This document shows positions 1 through 5,602 of a stretch of DNA of 5,844 bases, one piece after another. The position numbers and the translations under genes are program-made. Under the pieces are notes generated by a model that did not search any database, had not been told where the DNA came from, and was given only the letters and a program-made list of their open reading frames with translations. Origin of the DNA: Ruminococcus sp. (GTDB lineage: Bacteria > Bacillota > Clostridia > Oscillospirales > Ruminococcaceae); contig JAAVHM010000053.1 of NCBI GenBank assembly GCA_014799675.1, positions 2,054 through 7,897 of the forward strand, given 5' to 3'. Position 1 is the stretch's first letter. Every line of letters starts with the position of its first letter.

Positions 1-990
1 GAGATTTTCTGCGAGGTTCGGGACTTTGTCGCAACCCAGCTTGTAAAGGTGCAGGAGACGGCTTCCGCAATAGCGCAGTTGGACGTGCTTTGCTCCTTTG
101 CGTACACCGCTTTGAAAAACGAGTACACAAAGCCCGAAATTGCCATTGACGGCATAATCGACATAAAGGACGGCAGACACCCTGTTGTTGAGCTTATGCT
201 CACGGACGAGATTTATGTCCCCAACGACACATACCTTGACTTGGGCAGCAACAGAATGTCGATAATTACGGGACCAAATATGTCTGGTAAATCCACATAT
301 ATGCGGCAGACGGCGCTTATTTGCCTTATGGCGCAAATGGGCTGCTTTGTCCCCGCAAAATACGCAAAGCTTTCTATTGTGGATAAAATCTTCACAAGGG
401 TAGGTGCTTCCGACGACCTTACGGCGGGGCAGTCCACGTTTATGGTGGAAATGAGCGAGGTTGCGGACATACTGAAAAACGCCACAAAGCAGAGCCTTGT
501 TATTCTTGACGAGGTGGGACGGGGAACGTCCACATACGACGGAATAAGCATTGCCACTTCCGTTGCGGAATATATTGCAAATTCCCGTGTGCTGGGCTGT
601 AAGGCTCTTTTTGCCACACATTACCACGAGCTTATAAAGCTTGAGGACGAGCTTGAGGGTGTAAAGAATTACAGCGTTGCGGTTAAAAAGCGGGGCGAGG
701 ATATAAAATTCCTGCGTAAGATAGTCCGCGGCGGCGTTGACGACAGCTACGGCATTGAGGTGGCAAAGCTTGCGGGGCTTCCCAACAAGGTACTGAACCG
801 TGCAAAGCAGCTCCTTGCCGAAATGGAGCAGGACGACGGCAAGACCGTGAAAAAAAGCGACGACCAGATCTCATTCGGTACTATCGGAAACGACAAAATA
901 ATAGACAGACTTAGGAAAACCAATGTGGACGAGCTTACCGACGAGGACGCAAAGTACTTTCTGCGTGAATTGTGTGACATGGTTGAATAA
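1..990 (+). CDS. mutS: DNA mismatch repair ATPase MutS, C-terminal part (5' end outside window)
   Basis: MutS recognises mismatches and short loops in DNA and, with ATP, recruits MutL. The reading frame is open from base 1, so this is the last 329 residues of a protein that is usually about 870 long; the GTG at 49 is an internal Val, not a start. Seen in fragment numbering: the end of the lever/clamp region (LDVLCSFA), Walker A GPNMSGKS at 91-98, the signature loop SDDLTAGQSTF near 137-147, Walker B with VILDEVGRGTS around 167-177 (catalytic DE at 170-171), and the FATHYHEL histidine motif at 204-211. QISF near 289-292 sits where Bacillus MutS carries its beta-clamp-binding motif (inference by position and similarity). 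The terminal helix pattern NVDELTDEDAKYFLRELCDM is present, so the 3' end is intact. Identity is very secure. Confidence 0.98.
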   Translation, partial: EIFCEVRDFVATQLVKVQETASAIAQLDVLCSFAYTALKNEYTKPEIAIDGIIDIKDGRHPVVELMLTDEIYVPNDTYLDLGSNRMSIITGPNMSGKSTYMRQTALICLMAQMGCFVPAKYAKLSIVDKIFTRVGASDDLTAGQSTFMVEMSEVADILKNATKQSLVILDEVGRGTSTYDGISIATSVAEYIANSRVLGCKALFATHYHELIKLEDELEGVKNYSVAVKKRGEDIKFLRKIVRGGVDDSYGIEVAKLAGLPNKVLNRAKQLLAEMEQDDGKTVKKSDDQISFGTIGNDKIIDRLRKTNVDELTDEDAKYFLRELCDMVE

Positions 991-1003
991 TTCATAATTA
1001 TTC
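985..1003. repeat. AT-rich inverted repeat across the mutS stop codon
   Basis: The arms GAATAATT (985-992) and AATTATTC (996-1003) are perfect reverse complements around a 3-nt loop CAT, and the mutS stop TAA lies in the left arm. The stem contains almost only A-T pairs and no T-run follows, so it is not a convincing intrinsic terminator. It marks the left edge of the AT-rich insert after mutS. Confidence 0.55.
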
Positions 1004-1007
1004 GGCT

Positions 1008-1023
1008 TTAAATTATAATTTAA
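1008..1023. repeat. Perfect 16-bp AT palindrome before the unknown gene at 1047
   Basis: TTAAATTATAATTTAA equals its own reverse complement over 16 bases and ends one base before the GGAGGA ribosome binding site. It could be a dyad protein-binding site or just low-complexity AT sequence. It contains TATAAT at 1014-1019, but a transcript started there would begin inside the ribosome binding site, so a promoter role is doubtful. Confidence 0.5.
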
Positions 1024-1024
1024 C

Positions 1025-1057
1025 GGAGGAAGTATAGTGAAATATTATGAAAAAAAA
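1025..1057 (+). promoter_or_regulatory. Ribosome binding site with two competing starts and an A8 tract
   Basis: The Shine-Dalgarno sequence GGAGGA (1025-1030) is 6 nt from a GTG at 1037 but 16 nt from the ATG at 1047 that opens the long frame. The well-spaced GTG reads VKYYEKKC and then meets TGA at 1061-1063. The GTG frame and the long frame differ by one base and meet at a run of eight A's (1050-1057); loss of one A would join them into a product starting VKYYEKNVD. The sites are seen directly; use of the GTG is inference. Confidence 0.55.
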
Positions 1058-1385
1058 TGTTGACCTTGATACACATGATGTAAATTTAAATATTCATTAT
1101 ACCATACCAAAAGAGCTTTGGAATAAAGTAATAGAGGTTTTTAGCACTATGCCATATTGGATTGAAGATAAACAAAACAGAGATGATTGTCTGTTTTGGT
1201 ATGATGAAGACGAATGTGTTGAATTATATTGTTCAGTTGAACCCGGGGGAATACAAATTAGTGGTCTTATGATGTATGAAATATGGCGAAAATGGTATCC
1301 AAATCTAAAAAGACGTTTATCTGACGTTCTCGGTTACGAAATAGGCGAACCAGAAGAAGGATATGATTTTAAATACTGGGATTAA
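1047..1385 (+). CDS. Small acidic protein of unknown function
   Basis: This 112-residue frame is not one I can name. The product is acidic and rich in Trp and Tyr, with no signal peptide, membrane segment or Cys pair. Seen: an early IPKELWNKVIEVF helix-like stretch, a central SVEPGGIQISG, and a C-terminal YEIGEPEEGYDFKYWD. This pattern of IP.ELW, SVEPGG and a GYE.GEPE.GYDF.YW ending reminds me of small uncharacterised Firmicutes proteins found in variable islets; some proteins of that size and charge are immunity partners of toxins, but nothing here proves it. One 60-nt line inside it (1141-1200) has 33% G+C, well below mutL, which suggests acquisition. The start is uncertain: ATG 1047 is 16 nt from the GGAGGA, and a GTG at 1037 in another frame is better placed, so the true product may be 115 residues starting VKYYEK if the A8 tract slips or has an indel. 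Confidence 0.75.
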   Translation: MKKNVDLDTHDVNLNIHYTIPKELWNKVIEVFSTMPYWIEDKQNRDDCLFWYDEDECVELYCSVEPGGIQISGLMMYEIWRKWYPNLKRRLSDVLGYEIGEPEEGYDFKYWD

Positions 1386-1417
1386 ACGATATTTTTTAAC
1401 GCAATGTAATAATAATG

Positions 1418-1428
1418 AATTATGAATT
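1418..1428. repeat. Right member of an 11-bp inverted pair flanking the unknown gene
   Basis: AATTATGAATT here is the reverse complement of AATTCATAATT at 989-999, so the unknown gene at 1047-1385 lies between inverted copies. The motif is AT-only apart from one base and sits in AT-rich surroundings, so chance is a serious alternative to a cassette boundary. Confidence 0.4.
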
Positions 1429-1446
1429 GATATAAGGGTGGGCTAA

Positions 1447-1482
1447 ATGCCTTTTGAAAAATTATGTGATATGCTGGAATAG
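1447..1482 (+). pseudogene. Micro-ORF echoing the C-terminus of MutS
   Basis: ATG CCT TTT ... TAG encodes MPFEKLCDMLE. Its last six residues LCDMLE plus stop match the last six of MutS, LCDMVE plus stop, in the same phase, with synonymous differences in Leu (TTA/TTG) and Asp (GAT/GAC). A TAA directly precedes the ATG, so the resemblance covers only the final 9-11 codons. The likely reading is a degenerate second copy of the mutS 3' end left when the insert arrived; a tiny translated peptide or chance are alternatives. Confidence 0.35.
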
Positions 1483-1497
1483 AGGATAGAATTGTAT

Positions 1498-1517
1498 GGC
1501 GGGGGCTTGCTCCCGCC
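1498..1517. repeat. GC-rich palindromic hairpin, REP-like
   Basis: GGCGGGGG (1498-1505) pairs with CTCCCGCC (1510-1517) as an 8-bp stem with one G-T wobble around the loop CTTG. It stands out in AT-rich surroundings. The following bases are TGTAACGG, with no T-run, so it does not look like an intrinsic terminator. Its form, a short GC palindrome after a GAATTGTA-like lead, resembles the intergenic palindromes scattered in many Clostridia genomes (recollection, not a search). It ends 6 nt before the ribosome binding site of the gene at 1536 and could affect its translation or mRNA stability. Confidence 0.6.
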
Positions 1518-1535
1518 TGTAACGGAGGGGATTTT

Positions 1536-1847
1536 ATGGATTGTCCGAAATGCGGCGGAAATATGGAAAAAGGGTGTATAGCATTTCCTCACTACGGGTA
1601 TGGATTACGCTACATTGACTACCATATTCAGTGGTACTATGAAGATTCCATTGAAAAATACGGCGGTTTTTTTAAATCTCTTTTTACAAAACCCGATTTA
1701 ACATTTGGAACAAAAAAATATAAAATGGGCGTACAAGGTCTTGACGCATATCTTTGTGAGAAGTGCGGTACAATAACAGTTATGCCGCTGCCCGAAGATG
1801 CCGAGAATATTGAGTATTATATTGACAATTCCGATACGGAGGTATAA
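1536..1847 (+). CDS. Small zinc-ribbon-like protein of unknown function
   Basis: The 103-residue product opens with CPKCGG (Cys3, Cys6) and carries CEKCG near the C-terminus (Cys74, Cys77), the four-Cys layout of a split zinc ribbon; Cys14 is extra. Between the knuckles is an aromatic stretch (YIDYHIQWYYED) and a basic FFKSLFTKPD segment. No membrane segment or signal is visible. It resembles short CPxCG...CxxC proteins that are common and mostly uncharacterised in Firmicutes, so only metal binding can be proposed. The start is well supported by GGAGGGG at 1524-1530, 5 nt upstream. Its TAA abuts the mutL ATG and its last codons hold the mutL ribosome binding site, so the two are probably translationally coupled. 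One 60-nt line (1681-1740) has 30% G+C, lower than mutL, which suggests a later arrival. Confidence 0.85.
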   Translation: MDCPKCGGNMEKGCIAFPHYGYGLRYIDYHIQWYYEDSIEKYGGFFKSLFTKPDLTFGTKKYKMGVQGLDAYLCEKCGTITVMPLPEDAENIEYYIDNSDTEV

Positions 1848-3815
1848 ATGGCAAGAGTACAGGTTTTAAGCAAGGAAACAGCGGAGCTTATCGCTGCGGG
1901 CGAGGTCATAGAACGTCCAAGCTCCATTGTCAAGGAATTGGTGGAAAATTCTATAGACAGCGGCGCGACAAGCATTACCGTTGAAATAAAGCACGGCGGC
2001 GTAAGCTATCTTCGTGTTACTGACAACGGCTGCGGGATAGAGCATGAGGACGTCCCTACGGCTTTTCTTCGTCATGCCACAAGCAAAATTCACGACAAGA
2101 ACGACCTTGACAGCATTATGACCCTCGGCTTCAGGGGGGAGGCTCTCGCTTCCATATGCGCCGTGGCAAAGGTGGATATGCTGACAAAGACTGCGGAAAG
2201 CGAGTACGGTACACATTACGCCATAAACGGCGGTACGGAGGCTGAATACGAGCAAAGCGGCTGTCCCAACGGCACGACTATTATTATAAGAGATATTTTT
2301 TACAACGTTCCCGCACGTCTCAAATTTCTTAAAAAGGACGTTGCGGAGGGTAACGCCATTGCTTCGATAGTGGATAAAATCGCTCTTTCCCACCCCGAAA
2401 TTGCCTTTAAATTTATACGGGACAACAAGCAGGAGTTTATCACACCGGGGGACGGTGAACTGTATTCCTCCATGTATTCGGTCATGGGCAGGCAGTTTGC
2501 GGCTTCAATGATACCAGTTGATTACGAGCTGAACGGGATAAAAATAGACGGTTTTACGGTAAAACCTCTTTTCGGCAGACCAAACCGCACTATGCAGCAC
2601 TTTTTTATAAACGGCAGATATGTAAAGTCTTTGACCTGTACACGCTCCCTTGAACACGCCTATATGAACAGCATTATGGAGGGGAAATTCCCGTCCTGCG
2701 TTTTAAGGCTGACTATACCGCCCTCCGTGCTGGACGTGAACGTCCACCCCGCAAAGATAGAGGTGCGGTTCACCGACGACAGGATAATTGCCGACAGTAT
2801 TTTCTTTGCTGTAAAAAATGCAATTCTCCTTGACACGCAGCCTGCTGAAATTACAATAAAGCAGCCTAAGGTCGATTACACAAAGCCGCTTCCCGAGGAA
2901 CAGCCCGTTTACACACAAATGCAGATGTCTGACCGCCATAACAGCGAAATTGTTTCCGAGATACAATATCATCATGAGGAAATGCCTGTTCAGTGCGCCG
3001 CGCCTATGGAGCATATTTCTGTTGTTGGCAAGCCAATTGAGAACAAGCCCTTTGCGGAAACTGTCATAAACACCAAGCCGCCCGCCGATATTGTGAATAT
3101 CCCATATGAGATACCAAAGGAAAGCTCCGCCGAGGAAGTGCCTATCGAGCAGCTTCCACCTGCGGAAAGCATGGATTTCAAGTATATTTCCGAGGCTTCC
3201 TTTGAGAAAAAGGCGGAAAAACCTGCTCCCGAGCCGCCTAAGGAGATATATTTCAGAGTAATAGGCGAAGCGTTCAAAAATTACATAATTGCCGAGGTGG
3301 AGAGCGATATTATTTTTGTTGACAAGCACGCCGCCCACGAGCGTATTTTGTTTGAAAAGCTGCGGTCGGGAAGTCAGAAGCTTGTTTGTCAGCTTCTTTT
3401 GCAGTCCGAGGAAGTCCTGCTTGATTTTGAGGAATTCAACGCGCTTACCCAGAACACGGATTTTGTCCGCGAGCTTGGGTTTGAGTTTGAGATTTCGGGA
3501 AACTCAAAGGTAAGCGTCCTCGGTATACCAAGCATACTGGACGGCTGTGAGCCGAAAGACCTTATTATCGAGCTTGCGCGGAACATCAGCGACAACAAGG
3601 CTAACCCAATGCCCGAGATTTTGGACGATATGTACCACACCTTTGCCTGCAAGGCAGCGATAAAAGCCAATGATATAACTACCCTGAAAGAGCTTTCGGA
3701 GATAGTCAGGACAATTCTCACCGACGAGAGGATAAGGTACTGTCCCCACGGCAGACCTGTTATGTTCAAGCTTTCAAAGCGGGAGCTGGAGAAGCAGTTT
3801 AAGAGGATAGTTTAG
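1848..3815 (+). CDS. mutL: DNA mismatch repair endonuclease MutL
   Basis: MutL couples mismatch detection by MutS to strand incision and removal. The 655 residues fit the usual length. The N-terminal GHKL ATPase (about 1-330) shows KELVENSIDSGAT (catalytic Glu at 30, Asn at 34), DNGCGI at 59-64, ATSKI at 77-81, GFRGEAL at 94-100 and NVHPAKIEVRF at 298-308. A Pro/Glu-rich linker (about 333-465) leads to the C-terminal dimerisation and endonuclease domain with DKHAAHERILFE at 492-503 (the DQHA-x2-E-x4-E metal site, Lys for Gln), ACKAAIK at 600-606, CPHGRP at 632-637 and a final FKR at 651-653. These motifs mark the nicking class found in bacteria without MutH. QLLLQ at 515-519 occupies the QxLLxP clamp-binding position but lacks the Pro. 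The start is fixed by GGAGG-type sequence at 1838-1842, inside the end of the preceding gene, whose stop directly adjoins this ATG. Confidence 0.98.
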   Translation: MARVQVLSKETAELIAAGEVIERPSSIVKELVENSIDSGATSITVEIKHGGVSYLRVTDNGCGIEHEDVPTAFLRHATSKIHDKNDLDSIMTLGFRGEALASICAVAKVDMLTKTAESEYGTHYAINGGTEAEYEQSGCPNGTTIIIRDIFYNVPARLKFLKKDVAEGNAIASIVDKIALSHPEIAFKFIRDNKQEFITPGDGELYSSMYSVMGRQFAASMIPVDYELNGIKIDGFTVKPLFGRPNRTMQHFFINGRYVKSLTCTRSLEHAYMNSIMEGKFPSCVLRLTIPPSVLDVNVHPAKIEVRFTDDRIIADSIFFAVKNAILLDTQPAEITIKQPKVDYTKPLPEEQPVYTQMQMSDRHNSEIVSEIQYHHEEMPVQCAAPMEHISVVGKPIENKPFAETVINTKPPADIVNIPYEIPKESSAEEVPIEQLPPAESMDFKYISEASFEKKAEKPAPEPPKEIYFRVIGEAFKNYIIAEVESDIIFVDKHAAHERILFEKLRSGSQKLVCQLLLQSEEVLLDFEEFNALTQNTDFVRELGFEFEISGNSKVSVLGIPSILDGCEPKDLIIELARNISDNKANPMPEILDDMYHTFACKAAIKANDITTLKELSEIVRTILTDERIRYCPHGRPVMFKLSKRELEKQFKRIV

Positions 3816-3830
3816 AGGAGTTGATTCAGC

Positions 3831-4298
3831 ATGAAATTCAAATGTTTTTGCGGGAATGTTATAAACGCAACAGTAAGCCCTTGCGAGGGAGTATGCGTAT
3901 TACATAATAAGAATGAATATCTATTGTGGATTAAATTTATTTGTGATTTAATCCCTATGAAAGAACATCCTGACTTTAAAAGAGTATTTTTTTGCGAAGA
4001 ATGTAAAAGATATTCTGTTTTTGACGGAGAAGACCTATACGTGTTTAAGCCCAGCCCAGTTGAAACGATACAGACTAATGACTATGAAGCATATCATTTA
4101 ATGGATGAATTTGAGAGCGAAAAAATATGCTGTGCATATGATGATCCTCAAAAAATAAATGAAACAATAAAATCCGATTTCAGTTCTCTGCCTAAAACGC
4201 GAATGATGAATATTTCACTTACAAAAGAAAAGGCATATATTGAAAATTTAGACGGAAGTATTGAAACATATGTTATTGACCATATAGTAAAAAGATGA
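3831..4298 (+). CDS. Cys-rich protein of unknown function, possible metal-binding
   Basis: The 155-residue product is not one I recognise. It begins KFKCFCGN (Cys5, Cys7), followed by Cys18 and Cys22, and has FFCEECKRYSVFDG at about 53-66 (Cys55, Cys58), so an N-terminal zinc-ribbon-like fold over the first 60 residues is likely. The remaining part is acidic, with CC at 100-101 and a C-terminal beta-like LTKEKAYIENLDGSIETYVI. No signal or membrane segment is seen. The start has GAGGAG at 3815-3820, 10 nt upstream, overlapping the mutL stop. The stop TGA overlaps the miaA ATG (ATGA), so it is built into the operon. Its base composition is the most extreme of the window: the line 3901-3960 has 22% G+C. 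Together with the gene at 1536 it makes two paired-Cys small proteins in one operon, though their sequences are not clearly related. Confidence 0.8.
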   Translation: MKFKCFCGNVINATVSPCEGVCVLHNKNEYLLWIKFICDLIPMKEHPDFKRVFFCEECKRYSVFDGEDLYVFKPSPVETIQTNDYEAYHLMDEFESEKICCAYDDPQKINETIKSDFSSLPKTRMMNISLTKEKAYIENLDGSIETYVIDHIVKR

Positions 4299-5281
4299 CT
4301 GAAAAAAGAATGGCGGTGAATAGCTTGTCCGAAAAAAAAATACCATTGCTTGTGATAGCGGGACCCACAGCTTCGGGAAAGACAGCCCTCGGCATTGCCT
4401 TGGCAAAGGAATATGGCGGGGAAGTGGTTTCCGCCGATTCAATGCAGATATACAAGAGTCTGGACATTGCCACGGCTAAGCCGACGGCGGAGGAGACCGA
4501 GGGCATACCCCACCACCTGATAAGCATTGCCGATATGGACGCGGAATTCAGCGTTGCGGACTATGTGCGGCTTGCAAAGGAAAAAATTGCCGATATACAC
4601 GAAAGGGGCAAGCTTCCCATACTTGTTGGTGGAACTGGTTTGTACATCAATTCCCTTATAGACAACGTGAACTTTGACAATGCGGACACAGTGGGAAATG
4701 ATGGAAGCGTGCGGAAAAGGCTTGCTGAAGAAGCGGAAAGGCTTGGGGGAGAAGCCATGCACAAACGTCTTGCGGAGATAGACCCAGAGACGGCGGAGGC
4801 TGTCCCGCCGCAGAATATTATAAGAATTATTCGCGCTTTGGAGGTCTGCGAGCTTACGGGAATGAAATTCAGTGATTACAAGCGGGCAAATGCGGGTCGG
4901 GAGTCGGACTATCGGCTTTGCATGATAGGTCTGAACTACCGCGACAGGGACTTGCTTTACGACAGGATAAACAAAAGAGTGAGCATAATGGCAGAAAATG
5001 GCATAGTGGAGGAGTGCAGAGCCGTCTATGAGAACGAACGTCTCGGCACGGCTTGTCAGGCGATAGGTTACAAAGAGCTTATCCCGTACTTCGAGGACAG
5101 GGAGATTTTGGAAAGCTGTCTGGACAAAATACGCCTCGGTTCACGGCGATATGCCAAAAGACAGCTTACATGGTTTCGTCGGGATTACCGAATTAACTGG
5201 ATTTATTTGGACGATTTCAATAATTTTGATGAAATTATTGAAATATGTAAAAAAACAGTAGCCAAATCGGAAATTATGTGA
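4295..5281 (+). CDS. miaA: tRNA dimethylallyltransferase MiaA
   Basis: MiaA transfers a dimethylallyl group to N6 of A37 in tRNAs that read codons starting with U, which stabilises codon pairing. Seen: P-loop GPTASGKT at 23-30, DSMQIYK at 48-54 (catalytic Asp region), IPHHLI at 71-76, GGTGLYI at 112-118, TACQAIGYKEL at 252-262 and RRYAKRQLTWFRR at 284-296. The 328 residues are slightly long at the N-terminus for the family. The first ATG (4295) overlaps the previous stop as ATGA but has no clear ribosome binding site; an in-frame TTG at 4325 follows GGTGA (4315-4319) with 5 nt spacing and would give MSEKKIPLLVIAGP, closer to typical MiaA N-termini. Coupled translation from 4295 and initiation at 4325 are both possible. 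The identification is secure, the start is not. Confidence 0.97.
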   Translation: MTEKRMAVNSLSEKKIPLLVIAGPTASGKTALGIALAKEYGGEVVSADSMQIYKSLDIATAKPTAEETEGIPHHLISIADMDAEFSVADYVRLAKEKIADIHERGKLPILVGGTGLYINSLIDNVNFDNADTVGNDGSVRKRLAEEAERLGGEAMHKRLAEIDPETAEAVPPQNIIRIIRALEVCELTGMKFSDYKRANAGRESDYRLCMIGLNYRDRDLLYDRINKRVSIMAENGIVEECRAVYENERLGTACQAIGYKELIPYFEDREILESCLDKIRLGSRRYAKRQLTWFRRDYRINWIYLDDFNNFDEIIEICKKTVAKSEIM

Positions 5282-5287
5282 TATAAT
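5259..5287 (+). promoter_or_regulatory. Candidate extended -10 promoter for hfq
   Basis: TGATATAAT at 5279-5287 is a full TGnTATAAT extended -10 element, its TGA being the miaA stop codon. TAGCCA at 5259-5264 is a 4/6 match to TTGACA at 17-bp spacing. A start would be expected near 5294, giving an hfq leader of about 70 nt. Predicted by eye from consensus only; AT-rich sequence produces such matches by chance. Confidence 0.5.
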
Positions 5288-5293
5288 ATTATT

Positions 5294-5323
5294 AAGCATT
5301 TTCATTTTTATGTGAAAACGCTT
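5294..5323. other. Stem-loop in the hfq leader
   Basis: AAGCATTTTCA (5294-5304) pairs with TGAAAACGCTT (5313-5323) over 11 positions with a single A/C mismatch, around an 8-nt loop TTTTTATG. No T-run follows on the + strand, so it is not a + strand intrinsic terminator. It begins at the start site predicted for the extended -10 promoter, so the hfq mRNA would carry a 5'-terminal hairpin; roles in stability or Hfq autoregulation are speculation. Confidence 0.55.
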
Positions 5324-5363
5324 GAAGTGAAAAAATATGTCCTGATACGGAAGGAATGGTAAA

Positions 5364-5594
5364 ATGAATAAAAATATAAACCTTCAGGATGTTTTCCTTA
5401 ATCAGGTAAGAAAGGACAAGCTTCCCGCAACGTTCATACTTACGAACGGATTTCAGTTCAAGGGCGTTGTAAAGGGGTTTGACAGCTATGTTGTGATAGT
5501 TGACAGCGACGGAAAGCAGGAGCTTGTTTTCAAGCACGCTATTTCGACGATAATTCCCGCAAAAACTATCGCGATACTTGACTCGGAAGAGTAG
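5364..5594 (+). CDS. hfq: RNA-binding protein Hfq
   Basis: Hfq is an Sm-like protein that forms a hexameric ring and binds small RNAs and A-rich mRNA segments. The 76-residue product has the family hallmarks: NLQDVFLNQVRKDKLPATF at 6-24 (N-terminal helix, Gln8 of the proximal pocket), Sm1 with TNGFQFKGVVKGFDSY at 27-42, and Sm2 with FKHAISTI at 56-63 (Phe in place of the usual Tyr of YKHAIST). It stops soon after the Sm core, as usual in Firmicutes, lacking the long acidic tail of proteobacterial forms. The rim patch reads RKDK. AAGGA at 5351-5355 lies 8 nt before the ATG. Its position after miaA repeats the miaA-hfq pairing seen in many bacteria. Confidence 0.97.
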   Translation: MNKNINLQDVFLNQVRKDKLPATFILTNGFQFKGVVKGFDSYVVIVDSDGKQELVFKHAISTIIPAKTIAILDSEE

Positions 5595-5602
5595 GCGGTC
5601 AT

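Noticed and set aside
991..1019. TTCATA-17 nt-TATAAT promoter-like pair before the unknown gene
   Set aside because: The predicted transcript start near 1026 would remove part of the GGAGGA ribosome binding site, and the bases belong to palindromic AT sequence.
1350..1397. Terminator at the end of the unknown gene, using the T6 run at 1392-1397
   Set aside because: Only a 4-bp CCAG/CTGG stem with a loop of over 20 nt can be drawn, and it does not adjoin the T-run.
1498..1530. Intrinsic terminator at the GC-rich hairpin
   Set aside because: The stem is followed by TGTAACGGAGG rather than a run of T's.
1866..2393. 175-codon open frame on the - strand inside mutL
   Set aside because: It lies fully opposite well-conserved mutL codons, shows no recognisable domain and has no suitable ribosome binding site; it is a shadow frame.
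2703..3338. 211-codon open frame on the - strand over the mutL linker
   Set aside because: Antisense to mutL, low-complexity Leu/Arg-rich composition and no motif; explained by the codon use of mutL.
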